Assembly: GCF_014647515.1 (NCBI RefSeq) | Contig: NZ_BMPI01000038.1 | Span: 45,091-109,090 of the forward strand | DNA: 64,000 nt | DNA from: Dactylosporangium sucinum | GTDB taxonomy: Bacteria; Actinomycetota; Actinomycetes; Mycobacteriales; Micromonosporaceae | Direction of reading: 5' to 3' | Shown here: piece after piece, positions 25,597 through 34,279 of the stretch | How positions within the stretch are numbered: the stretch's first letter is position 1 | Layout of the letters: each line of letters begins with the position of its first letter | Notes under the pieces: model-generated | What the model was told of the DNA's origin: nothing | The model's input: only the letters and a program-made list of their open reading frames with translations | Databases searched by the model: none | Position numbers and translations under genes: made by a program

Positions 25597-28500
25597 TCAG
25601 TAGACGTCACGCAGGTAGCGCTTCTCGCTGACCAGCTGCTTCACGTACGCCGCGGCCGCCTCCTCGGACAGGTGCCCGTGTGCGGCGGCGACGTCGCGCA
25701 GGGCCTGGTCGACGTCCTTCGCCATGCGGGTCGCGTCGCCGCAGACGTAGAAGGACGCGCCGTCCTGCAGCCATGCCCACAGCTGTGCCCCATGTTCCCG
25801 CATGCGGTCCTGCACGTACACCTTCGACCGCTGATCGCGCGAGAACGCCAGGTCCAGCCGGGTCAGCGTGCCGGCCTCGCGCAGGGCGGCGAGTTCCTGC
25901 TCGTAGTAGAAGTCCGTTGCGCGGCGCTGCTCGCCGAAGAACAGCCAGTTGCCGCCGCGGGCGGCCCGCGCGTGGCGCTCCTTGAGGAAGCCGACGAACG
26001 GCGCGACGCCGGTGCCCGGGCCGACCATGATCATGGGGGTGTCGTCGGCGGGCGGGCGGAAGTGCGGGGATCGCTGGAGGTACACCGGAATCTCGGCCTC
26101 CAGGAGGGCGTCCGCGAGGAACGTGGACGCGACCCCCTTGCGCGGCCGGCCGTGGGGGTTGTCGAAGCGGACGACCGACACGGTGAGGCTGACGGATCCG
26201 GGGTGCACCAGGGGCGAGGAGGAGATGCTGTACTGCCGGGGCTGCAGTCGTTGCAGCACGGCCAGCCACTCGGCGCCGGTGGCCTCGGTCCCGTGCTCGG
26301 CGATGACGTCGATCGCCTGGCGGCCGTAGGTGTACTTCGCCAGCTCCCCCTGGTTGTCCGGCCGCAGCAGCGCCTTCAGGGTCGGGTCGTGCGACCGGTC
26401 CGCGACGAACCGCAGCAGGTCGGGCGTGATGCGGGTGATGTCGTACCGCCGGAGCAGCGCCTCGCCGAACGAGGCGTCGGCCAGGCCGGTCACCGCGAGC
26501 CACTCGTCGACGAGCGCCGGGCAGTTCGTCGGCCACACCCCGAGCGAGTCGCCGACCTCGTAGTCGAGCTCGGTGGCGAACGTGAACCGCCGCACCTCCT
26601 TGGCCGACCCGGGCCGGCTCAGCAGCTCGTTCCCGGTGAGGACGCCGGTGACCGGCTCGCGCCTGGAGCCGGTCCGCCGGGCCGGCGCCGCGGCGGGGCT
26701 GCGCAGGGCCTTGAGCACCGCGTCGAGCCAGCCGTGGGCGGCGTCCTCGTAGTCCGGCTCCAGGTCGACCCGCGGGGTGAGCCGGACGCCGCCCAGCTCG
26801 TCGAGCCGCGCGTCGAGGCGCCGGCCGTGGCCGCAGAAGTTGGCGTAGCTGGAGTCGCCGAACGCGAGCACCGCGTAGCGGCGGCCGTCGAAGCGCACCG
26901 GGTCGGGGCCGTGCAGCGACTCCCAGAAGGCGGCGCCGTTGTCCGGCGCGTCCCCGTCGCCGAAGGTGCTCGTGATGATGAGCAGGTCGGCGCTGCTGGC
27001 CGCCAGGTCGGCCGCCGCCGAGGTCATGCTGCGCAGGTCCGCGTGCCAGCCCTCGTCGGCCAGGCGGCGGCCCACCAGGCCGGCGAACTCCTCGGCGTTG
27101 CCGGTCTGCGATGCCCAGAGGACATGGATGGTACGGGCTGGGCTCGGCGCCTCGACGCTCGCCGGCGGGCGGCCGAAGGTGCCCGCGAGGAAGCCGTTGA
27201 CCCACTGCGCCCTCGCCGGGTCGAACGGCGCGTTGTCGGGCAGCAGCGGCGCCGTGGCCGGCGGCGAGGCGGTGAGCGCGCTGAGGAAGCCGGCGAGGTA
27301 CCGCCGCTCCCCCTCGGTCAGGACGGGCGGGGTCAGGTCGAGCCCGAGCGGCCCCTCCCGCGGCGGCGTCGCGACCCGCGTGACGCTGACCGCGCACACC
27401 TTCAGCTCCGGCTGGAAGGAGATCGGGTCGACCGCGTCGCTGGTGACGGCGTTGACGCTGCGGTACTCGCCGAACAGGTCGTTCCAGTGGAACGGCGCGA
27501 AGCAGTTGCCGGGCATGACCCGGTCGGTGACCCGGGCCGGCAGCACCGCCCGGCCGCGGCGCGAGGCGACCTCGACCTCGTCGCCGTCGGCCACCCCGAG
27601 CCGCTCCGCGTCGGCCGGGTTGACCTCCACGAACGGGCCGGGGTTGAGCTTGTTCAGCTTGGCCACCCGGCCCGTCTTGGTCAGCGTGTGCCACTGGTGC
27701 TGCACGCGGCCGGTGTTGAGCAGGAACGGGTAGTCGTCGTCGGGCAGCTCGGCCGGGTCGAGGTGCGGGCGGGCGAAGAACACCGCCCGGCCGCTCGCCG
27801 TCGCGAACCGCAGCGTTCCGGCGGGCTGCCGGCGGTACCGGATGGGATTGCGCGGCGGCGATCCAGGCGGCGCTGGCCACTGCACCGGCTCGGTCCGCAG
27901 CCGCGCGTAGCTCACGCCGCGCAGGTCGTAGCCGGTCTGCGGGTTCCAGAACCGCTGGATCTCGGCGAACACGTCCTCGGCGGTGTCGTAGGCGAAGGCG
28001 TCGGCGTACCCCATCGCGGCGGCGACGCGGGCGATGAGCTGCCAGTCGGCGAGCGCCTCGCCGGGCGGGTCGGCGACCTGCTGGACCAGCGTGAGGTTGC
28101 GCTCAGAGTTGATCATGACGCCGTCGACCTCGGACCACATGGCGGCCGGGAGGATGACGTCGGCGTAGGCGTTGGTCTCCGTCTCGGCGTACGCGTCCTG
28201 GGTGATGACCAGCTCGGCCCGCTCCAGGCCCTCGATCACGGTCCGCCGGTTGCCGACCGAGGCCACCGGGTTGGTGCAGATGATCCAGCACGCCTTGACC
28301 TCGCCGGCGGCCATCCGCTCGAACAGCTCGACCGTGCCCTTGCCGACGTCGGTGCGCAGCGTGCCGCCCGGCAGGCCCCAGGCCTCCTCGACGAAGGCGC
28401 GGTCCTGCTCGACGAGCACCGAGCGCTGGCCGGGCAGGCCGGGGCCCATGTAGCCCATCTCGCGCCCGCCCATCGCGTTGGGCTGGCCGGTGAGCGAGAA

Positions 28501-29490
28501 CGGGCCGCTGCCCCTGCGGCAGATGGCGCCGGTCGCCAGGTGCAGGTTGATCAGGGCGTTCGTGTTCCAGGTGCCGTGGGTGCTCTGGTTGAGCCCCATC
28601 GTCCAGCAGCTCATCCACTCCTTCGCGGCGCCGATGAGATCGGCGGCCTTGCGCAGGTCGGCGCTCTGCAGCCCGGTGATCTCGGCGACCTTCTCCGGTG
28701 TGTAGCCGGCGAGGAACTCGGGCATCGCCTCCCAGCCCTCGGTGTGGTCCCTGACGAACGCTTCGTCGATGCCTCCGCCGTTGTTGAGCAGGTGCAGCAG
28801 GCCGTTGAGCAGCGCCAGGTCCGTGCCCGGCTTGAGCTGCAGGAACAGGTCGGCCTTCGCGGCGGTCGCGGTGCGGCGCGGATCGACCACGATGAGCTTG
28901 GCGCCCGCCTTGACCCGGTCCATCATGCGCAGGTACAGGATCGGGTGGCAGTCGGCCATGTTGGCGCCGATGACGAGGAACAGGTCGGCGTGGTCGAAGT
29001 CGTCGTAGGAGCCGGGCGGGCCGTCCGCGCCCAGCGAGAGCTTGTAGCCGCTGCCCGCGCTGGCCATGCAGAGGCGGGAGTTGCTCTCGATCTGGTTGGT
29101 GCGCACGAAGCCCTTGGCCAGCTTGTTGGCGAGGTACTGCGCCTCGAGGGTCAGCTGCCCCGACACGTAGAACGCGACGGCGTCGGGACCGTGCTCGTCG
29201 ACGATCGCTCTGAGTTTCCGCCCGGTCTCGGCGATCGCTGCCCGGACCGGCGTGTCGACCAGCTCGGCGCCGCGGTGCGGCCGGCTTCTCGCCGTGGCCA
29301 GGCGGCCCGGGCCGGCGAGCGTCTCGGCGCTGGTGGCACCCTTGGTGCAGAGCCGGCCGGCGTTGGCCGGGTGCTGCCGGTCGCCGGTCACCTTGAGCAC
29401 GCGGCGGCGGCCATCAGGGTCCGTCGCCACGTCGAGGACCATGCCGCAGCCGACCCCGCAGTAGGAACAGACCGTGCGGGTCTGCATCAC
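25597..29490 (-). CDS. Assimilatory nitrate reductase fused to CysJ-like flavoprotein
   Basis: A 1297-residue bifunctional molybdoenzyme. The N-terminal [4Fe-4S] site is Cys8, Cys11, Cys15 and Cys48. The Mo-bisMGD catalytic and molydopterin-binding domains extend to about residue 690 (MGLNQSTHGTWNTNALINLH, VEVASRRGRAVLPARVTDR). The second half is a CysJ-type diflavin reductase: flavodoxin (WASQTGNAEEFAGLVGRRL, from about 785), FAD-binding (RQYSISSSP, YLQRSPHFRPP), and NADPH-binding (MVGPGTGVAPFVGFL, YVCGDATRMAKDV) with terminal YLRDVY. It could pass electrons from NAD(P)H through FAD, FMN and the cluster to molybdenum in one chain. GTG 29490 has TACCGT 7 nt upstream; ATG 29487 is alternative. 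No nitrite reductase gene is in the window. Confidence 0.95.
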   Translation of the reverse strand: MMQTRTVCSYCGVGCGMVLDVATDPDGRRRVLKVTGDRQHPANAGRLCTKGATSAETLAGPGRLATARSRPHRGAELVDTPVRAAIAETGRKLRAIVDEHGPDAVAFYVSGQLTLEAQYLANKLAKGFVRTNQIESNSRLCMASAGSGYKLSLGADGPPGSYDDFDHADLFLVIGANMADCHPILYLRMMDRVKAGAKLIVVDPRRTATAAKADLFLQLKPGTDLALLNGLLHLLNNGGGIDEAFVRDHTEGWEAMPEFLAGYTPEKVAEITGLQSADLRKAADLIGAAKEWMSCWTMGLNQSTHGTWNTNALINLHLATGAICRRGSGPFSLTGQPNAMGGREMGYMGPGLPGQRSVLVEQDRAFVEEAWGLPGGTLRTDVGKGTVELFERMAAGEVKACWIICTNPVASVGNRRTVIEGLERAELVITQDAYAETETNAYADVILPAAMWSEVDGVMINSERNLTLVQQVADPPGEALADWQLIARVAAAMGYADAFAYDTAEDVFAEIQRFWNPQTGYDLRGVSYARLRTEPVQWPAPPGSPPRNPIRYRRQPAGTLRFATASGRAVFFARPHLDPAELPDDDYPFLLNTGRVQHQWHTLTKTGRVAKLNKLNPGPFVEVNPADAERLGVADGDEVEVASRRGRAVLPARVTDRVMPGNCFAPFHWNDLFGEYRSVNAVTSDAVDPISFQPELKVCAVSVTRVATPPREGPLGLDLTPPVLTEGERRYLAGFLSALTASPPATAPLLPDNAPFDPARAQWVNGFLAGTFGRPPASVEAPSPARTIHVLWASQTGNAEEFAGLVGRRLADEGWHADLRSMTSAAADLAASSADLLIITSTFGDGDAPDNGAAFWESLHGPDPVRFDGRRYAVLAFGDSSYANFCGHGRRLDARLDELGGVRLTPRVDLEPDYEDAAHGWLDAVLKALRSPAAAPARRTGSRREPVTGVLTGNELLSRPGSAKEVRRFTFATELDYEVGDSLGVWPTNCPALVDEWLAVTGLADASFGEALLRRYDITRITPDLLRFVADRSHDPTLKALLRPDNQGELAKYTYGRQAIDVIAEHGTEATGAEWLAVLQRLQPRQYSISSSPLVHPGSVSLTVSVVRFDNPHGRPRKGVASTFLADALLEAEIPVYLQRSPHFRPPADDTPMIMVGPGTGVAPFVGFLKERHARAARGGNWLFFGEQRRATDFYYEQELAALREAGTLTRLDLAFSRDQRSKVYVQDRMREHGAQLWAWLQDGASFYVCGDATRMAKDVDQALRDVAAAHGHLSEEAAAAYVKQLVSEKRYLRDVY

Positions 29491-29548
29491 GGTCCGTACG
29501 GTACGGGCGGCCCGTTACGCCGACGTCACGCCGTTTCGTCCGGCGTGA

Positions 29549-30289
29549 TTACGCCGCTCCCACATCCGCGGGCCGGTCGATGTGAACGAGGTCGCCGACG
29601 CGCAGCGTGCCCGGGCGGCGGACCGTCGCGTAGGCGCCGACGCAGGTCAGCCTGCCGAGGTCGGACACCTGGATCCGGTTTCGCCGCGCCGCGGTGCGGA
29701 TCACGGACGGGTCGGCGGGCAGGTCGCCGTGGGCCAGGGTGGGCACGACACAGCGGGGCGTGGGGACGACGGCCTCGATCTCGGCGTCTCCGATGGTGAT
29801 CCTGCTCCCTGGCCAGTGGTTCTCCGCGAAGGGTTCACCGCCGACCATCCGCACGACGATGTTGGGGCGGAATCGACGGTGGTCGGCCTGGAGGGCTTCG
29901 AGCGTGGCCGTCGTGACGACGTGGACCGGGGCGAAGTCGACGAACGTCCGTCTTGGCAGGATGTTTCGGGTCATTTCGCCCGCGCCGGGCTCGGTCTCGG
30001 GCGTGAGCCGTTCGAGGGTGGCGTTGGGCGGCACCTCGCCGATGAGGTCGACCCTTTCGGACATTTCCGAAAGGGTCACCGTGCCGTCCTCTTCGTAGCG
30101 CGCGCTGTGCCGCAGCAGCCAGCCCCATTTCCGGGGGTTCTTGGCGCTCGCCACCAGGCCCGTCTCGCGGTCCACCAGCGCATACCGCCGGTCGCCCACG
30201 AGCCCGTCGGTCGCCAGCGCCACCTCGGACAGCTCCTCGCCCAGCATCGACTTCACCGGATACCGCCCCAGCCACACGATCTCGCCCAC
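29549..30289 (-). CDS. MOSC-domain protein with MOSC N-terminal beta barrel
   Basis: A 246-residue protein. The MOSC_N domain (VWLGRYPVKSMLGEELSE, GLVGDRRYALVDRETG) is followed by the MOSC domain (FRPNIVVRMVGGEPFAENHWPG, TPRCVVPTL with the conserved Cys, RLTCVGAYATVRRPG). This is the family of mARC-like and YcbX-like proteins, which bind molybdenum cofactor or transfer sulfur to it. It lies 59 bp upstream of the nitrate reductase fusion on the same strand, so a role with that molybdoenzyme is likely. GTG 30289 has an AGGA-type RBS; ATG 30319 would add ten residues and collide with the divergent MerR gene. Confidence 0.88.
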   Translation of the reverse strand: MGEIVWLGRYPVKSMLGEELSEVALATDGLVGDRRYALVDRETGLVASAKNPRKWGWLLRHSARYEEDGTVTLSEMSERVDLIGEVPPNATLERLTPETEPGAGEMTRNILPRRTFVDFAPVHVVTTATLEALQADHRRFRPNIVVRMVGGEPFAENHWPGSRITIGDAEIEAVVPTPRCVVPTLAHGDLPADPSVIRTAARRNRIQVSDLGRLTCVGAYATVRRPGTLRVGDLVHIDRPADVGAA

Positions 30290-30317
30290 GGGTACATCCT
30301 GCCGGTACAACTGACGC

Positions 30318-30677
30318 ATGCGGTACACCCCACGCGAGGTCGTCGACAAGACCGGCTTCACCCTCGACACCCTGCGGTACTACGAACGGATCGGCCTGCT
30401 CGACGACATCGACCGCAACTCGGGCGGCCAGCGGGTCTTCTCCGACGACGACATCGCGTGGCTGGAGATCCTGCGCTGCCTGCGCGACACGGGCATGCCG
30501 ATCGCCCGCATGCTGCGCTACGCCGAGCTGGCGCGGGGCGGCGACGCCACCTTCGCCGAGCGCGCCGAGCTGCTCGAGGAGCACGACCGCGAGATCGAGG
30601 CGAAGATCGCGGCCCTGCGCGACGAACAGCTCCGCATTCGCCACAAGATCCAGTGGTACCACGACAACATGGTTTGA
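30318..30677 (+). CDS. MerR-family regulator
   Basis: A 119-residue MerR protein: winged helix RYTPREVVDKTGFTLDTLRYYERIGLL at residues 2-28, RNSGGQRVFSDDDIAWLEILRCLRDTGMPI for the wing and second HTH, and a C-terminal coiled coil (about 80-115) for dimerisation. There are no Cys residues for metals. The next gene, an aldo/keto reductase, has a MerR-type promoter with a perfect palindrome, so this is almost certainly its activator. This MerR/aldo-keto reductase pairing is common in actinobacteria. It is divergent from the MOSC gene with a 28-bp gap. Confidence 0.93.
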   Translation: MRYTPREVVDKTGFTLDTLRYYERIGLLDDIDRNSGGQRVFSDDDIAWLEILRCLRDTGMPIARMLRYAELARGGDATFAERAELLEEHDREIEAKIAALRDEQLRIRHKIQWYHDNMV

Positions 30678-30704
30678 CCTGGAGCGCGCTCCAGCCTCTA
30701 CGTT
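30674..30704 (+). promoter_or_regulatory. MerR-type promoter with perfect palindrome
   Basis: TTGACC (30674-30679), 19-bp spacer, TACGTT (30699-30704). The 16-bp perfect palindrome CTGGAGCG-CGCTCCAG (30679-30694) fills the spacer, the hallmark of MerR activation by DNA untwisting. The -35 overlaps the TGA of the merR gene, and the TACGTT hexamer is 7 nt before ATG 30712, so the mRNA is probably leaderless. Confidence 0.85.
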
Positions 30705-30711
30705 CGTCCCC

Positions 30712-31695
30712 ATGCGAACCGTTCCACTGGGCACCACGGGCGAGCAGGTCAGCGCACTCGCCCTGGGCTGCATGCTGATGGGCACGAGCACCGACGAGCC
30801 CGAGTCGTTCACGATGCTGGACCGATACCTGGGAGCGGGCGGCACGTTCCTGGACACGGCCGACTGCTACGCCTGGTGGCCGGGCGACGCCTTTGCCGGC
30901 GGCGAGAGCGAGCGGTTGCTGGGCCGCTGGTTCGCCCGCTCGGGCCGCCGCGACGACGTGTTCCTGGCCACGAAGGGCAGCGCCTGGGTGGCCGATCCAG
31001 CGGCGGCCCGCTCGGGTCGGGTGCCGGCCCCGACCCAGTATGCGGGCGCGGGCGGCGACACCCTCCGCCACGCGCTGGACGCCAGCCTCCGCCGCCTGGG
31101 CGTCGACCATGTCGACCTCTACTACGTCCACGTGGACGACCTGGCAACGCCGCTGGAGGAGACGCTGTCGGCCCTGGCGGGCCTGGTGACGTCCGGCAAG
31201 GCCCGCTACCTGGGCTGGTCCAACGTCCAGACGTGGCGCCTGGAAAGGATCCGCCAGCTCTGCCGGGCGAACGGCTGGCCGGCCCCGGTAGCACTCCAGC
31301 AGGAACACTCCTACCTGCGCAAACACCCGGGCGCGCGGTCGGTGTCGGTGGTGGACGGCGAGCAGCTGCGCTACCTGCGGGCCCACGAGGACCTGACGTT
31401 GGTCGCGTACTCCCCGATCCTGAAGGGCGTCTACGACGGCCGCGACCACCACGTGCTGGACTCGTATCGCGGCGCCGACTCCGACGCCCGCCTGGCGGCG
31501 ATCTCCAAGCTGGCCGGCGACCTGGGCGTGACGGGCAGCGAGCTGGCGTTGGCCTGGCTGCTGCATCAGCGCGAGCCGGCACGGGTCGCCTTGATCGGCC
31601 CGCGGACGCTGGAGCAGTACGACTCGTCGATGTCCGCGTTGGACCTCAAGCTGGACGCGTCGATCCTGGCCGAGCTGGACGCGGCCGGCGCCTAG
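30712..31695 (+). CDS. Aldo/keto reductase, MerR-controlled
   Basis: A 327-residue aldo/keto reductase. Asp48 and Tyr53 in LDTADCYAWW, Lys88 in LATKGS and a His in LYYVHVDD make the catalytic tetrad. The sequence between Tyr53 and Lys88 has the WWPGDAFAGGESERLLG insertion typical of the group paired with MerR regulators. The substrate is unknown; quinone or aldehyde detoxification is a usual suggestion. Expression should depend on the MerR protein encoded just upstream. Its stop meets the stop of the convergent broken gene (31692). Confidence 0.93.
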   Translation: MRTVPLGTTGEQVSALALGCMLMGTSTDEPESFTMLDRYLGAGGTFLDTADCYAWWPGDAFAGGESERLLGRWFARSGRRDDVFLATKGSAWVADPAAARSGRVPAPTQYAGAGGDTLRHALDASLRRLGVDHVDLYYVHVDDLATPLEETLSALAGLVTSGKARYLGWSNVQTWRLERIRQLCRANGWPAPVALQQEHSYLRKHPGARSVSVVDGEQLRYLRAHEDLTLVAYSPILKGVYDGRDHHVLDSYRGADSDARLAAISKLAGDLGVTGSELALAWLLHQREPARVALIGPRTLEQYDSSMSALDLKLDASILAELDAAGA

Positions 31696-33171
31696 AGACC
31701 CCGCAACCACTCCATCGCCGCGGCGTCCGCCCCTTCGAACTCCTCACCTCCCCGGCAGCCCACGTAGCTCGCGACCGCCTGGTGGACCAGACTCGGGTCG
31801 CCGGCCGCCGACACCGCGGCGGCAAGTTCCGAGGGGCGGACCTGCGACCAGGCAAGCTCGCCGTAGACGGCCAGCTGCGACAGGACCGTCGGCAGCAGGA
31901 CCGGCAGTTCCAGCAGCCCGGCGACCATCGACGGCACCGCCACCGCGTCATTGACCCGGTCCCGGTTCGCCGCGACCGAGGTGCCCAACTCGGCGATCAT
32001 CTCCGCGACCTCCGGACGGTCCGGCGATTGCAGGGCCACCTGGTAGGCGAAGAGCGCCTGATCGGGCGAGGCGAAGTGACGGCCGAGGTCCGGGTGCCGC
32101 TCCAGCAGCGCCGGAACGCGCAAGGCGAGCACGGCGAGCATCGGTTGCGCGGCGGGGAGCATGCCCGAGTCGGTGACGAGCCTGATCAGCCGGTCGAGCA
32201 GGGGCCGGCCCATGTCCTCGCCGTCGCGGACCAGGCACAGGCCCAGCAGGCGGGCGGTCGCCTCGGGCAGCGGGGTGTCCGCCCGGTCGGCCCACCACTC
32301 GTACATCCGCTCGTCGTACGGCATCATGCGACCGAGCTGCGCGGCGGGCCACCGCTCGATCATCAGGTCGAGGAGCCGCACATGCTGCGCCAGAGGCGCA
32401 CCGACGAACCGAGGTCGTCCAGCATGGCGATGTCGATGCCGCGCGCGTCGCACAGGGCGGCGAGCACCAGCAGGTTCGCGGTGTAGGCGGCCAGACGGTT
32501 GACGGCGTCGAAGGGCGTCGGGCGGTACGGGCCGTCCTCGATCTTCTTCCTGGCCCCGCGGAACAGGTCGAGCAGCGCCGCCCGCAGCCCGGCCCGGGTA
32601 TCGGCCGGTAGGCGGTCCAGGAGCATGATGAGGAACGGCGTGACCTGCTCGCCGTTCGTCAACGGCTGGTGGGACAGCAGGGCCCGCAGGGCGGTGTCGT
32701 CGATCCCGGTGCCGTATGCGCGCCGGCGGGACCGGCGCCAGTCGTCGGCCAGCTCCTCCAGCAGCTCGACGGTGTGCTCGGCGACGAGGTACTCGGCGAA
32801 GGTCGCGCCGACCTCGACGCGCTGCGGCCCCTGGCGGAGCGCCCCGCACCGCGGCCCGGCGAGCGCGGCCCGTCGATCTCGGCCAGGGCGTCGAAGTACG
32901 ACGAGATCACCAGCACCGTGTGCGCGGCCTCGATCAGCTCGTAGTGGCGCTTGCCCCGCGCGGCCCTGATCCTTGCCGGGGCCGCGCCCACCAGGTCGCG
33001 CAGCAACGCGTTGGCCTCGCCCTTCGCGTCGAACAAGGCCAGCGCGCCCGGGACGAACGGGGCAGCCAGCAGCAGCGCGCCGCCCGCCAGGCGGCTCAGG
33101 ACCGCGGTGTGGTCGGTGCCGCCCGTCAGGACGCGGACGGCCTCGGCGTAGCTCAGTCGGGAACGGGCCAC
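31692..33171 (-). pseudogene. Frameshifted gene with NNH7-like (NACHT-associated) helical domain
   Basis: Three consecutive leftward frames add up to one protein of about 490 residues. Frame 1 starts at GTG 33171 (RLSYAEAVRVLTGG, ALALFDAKGEANALLRDLVG, AHTVLVISSYFDALAEIDGP) and ends near 32870. Frame 2 resumes by about 32820 (EVGATFAEYLVAEHTVELLEEL...FDAVNRLAAYTANLLVLAAL...LDDLGSS). Frame 3 starts near 32400 (VGAPLAQHVRLLDLMIERW) and runs to the stop at 31692. The frame-1 segment resembles the NNH7 helical domain found at the N-terminus of actinobacterial NACHT/NLR-like proteins. No P-loop NTPase is present, so if that assignment is right the NACHT core is missing as well. The family call is from memory and needs a profile search. 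Confidence 0.6.
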
Positions 33172-33306
33172 GCACGCACCGTACTCGACCGAATCTAAGC
33201 ACCGCGCTGGCGGAACTGGAGGCCGAGGTCGCCGCAGTTCCGGCGGCTGTGGCTGGGCCGGATGTGCTCGATGTTCGGCGGCCAGATCGCGCTGGTCGGT
33301 GTGCCG

Positions 33307-34170
33307 TCACCCGGCAACCTCGCCGGCGATCGCGTTCAGGGACGCCAGGGCGGGCTCCGGCAGTACCAGCTGAAGCGCTGCGACGTTCTCCCGCAGGTGG
33401 GGCACGGAGGACGTGCCCGGGATGAGGGCCATCGTCGGGGAGCGCTGGAGCAGCCAGGCCAGGGCGACCTGCTGCGGGGTGGCGGCGAGTTCGGCGGCGA
33501 CCCGGGACAGGGTCTCGGACTGCAGCGGCGAGAAGCCGCCCAGCGGGAAGAAGGCGGCGAACGCGATGCCCTCCGCCGCGCAGCGGTCGACGAGGGCGTC
33601 GTCCTGGCGGTTGGCCAGGTTGTAGAGGTTCTGCACGGTGACCACCGGGGCGATCTTCTGCGCCTCGGTGAGCTGCGCGCCGGTCACGCCGCTCAGGCCG
33701 AGGTGCCGGATCAGGCCCCGGTCGCGCAGCTCGGCCAGCGCCTCGAACTGCGCGCCGATCGGCTCGTCGACGGTGCTCTCGGCGGCGCCGACGCGCAGGT
33801 TGACCACGTCCAGGACGTCGAGGCCGAGGTGCTCCAGGTTGTCGTGCACCTGGGCCTGGAGGTCGGCCGGCTCCAGCGAGGGGATCCAGGCGGCGTCCGC
33901 GCCGCGGCGGGCGCCGACCTTGGTGACGATGCGCAGGTCGGCCGGGTAGGGGCTGAGGGCCTCCCGGATCAGCTCGTTGACGACGGCCGGGCCGTAGAAG
34001 TCGCTGGTGTCGAGGTGGGTGATACCGAGGGCGACGGCCTCCCGCAGCACGGCGAGCGCCTGGTCGCGGTCCTTCGGCGGGCCGAAGACGCGCGGGCCGG
34101 CGAGCTGCATGGCCCCGTAGCCCATGCGAGTGATGGTGAGATCCTCGGCGAGGGTCAGCGTCGTGTCCAT
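33307..34170 (-). CDS. Aldo/keto reductase, Asn in place of catalytic His
   Basis: A 287-residue aldo/keto reductase of the YdbC/oxidoreductase type. Asp54 and Tyr59 in LDTSDFYG and Lys84 in IVTKVG are present. At the fourth position the sequence reads LDVVNLRVG, so Asn replaces the usual His; this is seen across this subgroup, where it may favour other carbonyl or ene substrates. The C-terminal LIPGTSSVPHLRENV contains the cofactor-binding loop. ATG 34170 is the family start (TITRMGYGAMQLAGPRVFG follows). It is separated from the enoyl-CoA hydratase gene by 109 bp. Confidence 0.92.
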   Translation of the reverse strand: MDTTLTLAEDLTITRMGYGAMQLAGPRVFGPPKDRDQALAVLREAVALGITHLDTSDFYGPAVVNELIREALSPYPADLRIVTKVGARRGADAAWIPSLEPADLQAQVHDNLEHLGLDVLDVVNLRVGAAESTVDEPIGAQFEALAELRDRGLIRHLGLSGVTGAQLTEAQKIAPVVTVQNLYNLANRQDDALVDRCAAEGIAFAAFFPLGGFSPLQSETLSRVAAELAATPQQVALAWLLQRSPTMALIPGTSSVPHLRENVAALQLVLPEPALASLNAIAGEVAG

Positions 34171-34279
34171 GGCCTCAACGGTCCACGCCGAGCCGGGCTC
34201 GGAGTCGCCCCGGTCGCCGAACCCGCCGGGTTCGCTCGCGGTTTCGCCTCTTTCGTGACTTCGGGCGGCTCGGCCGTTT

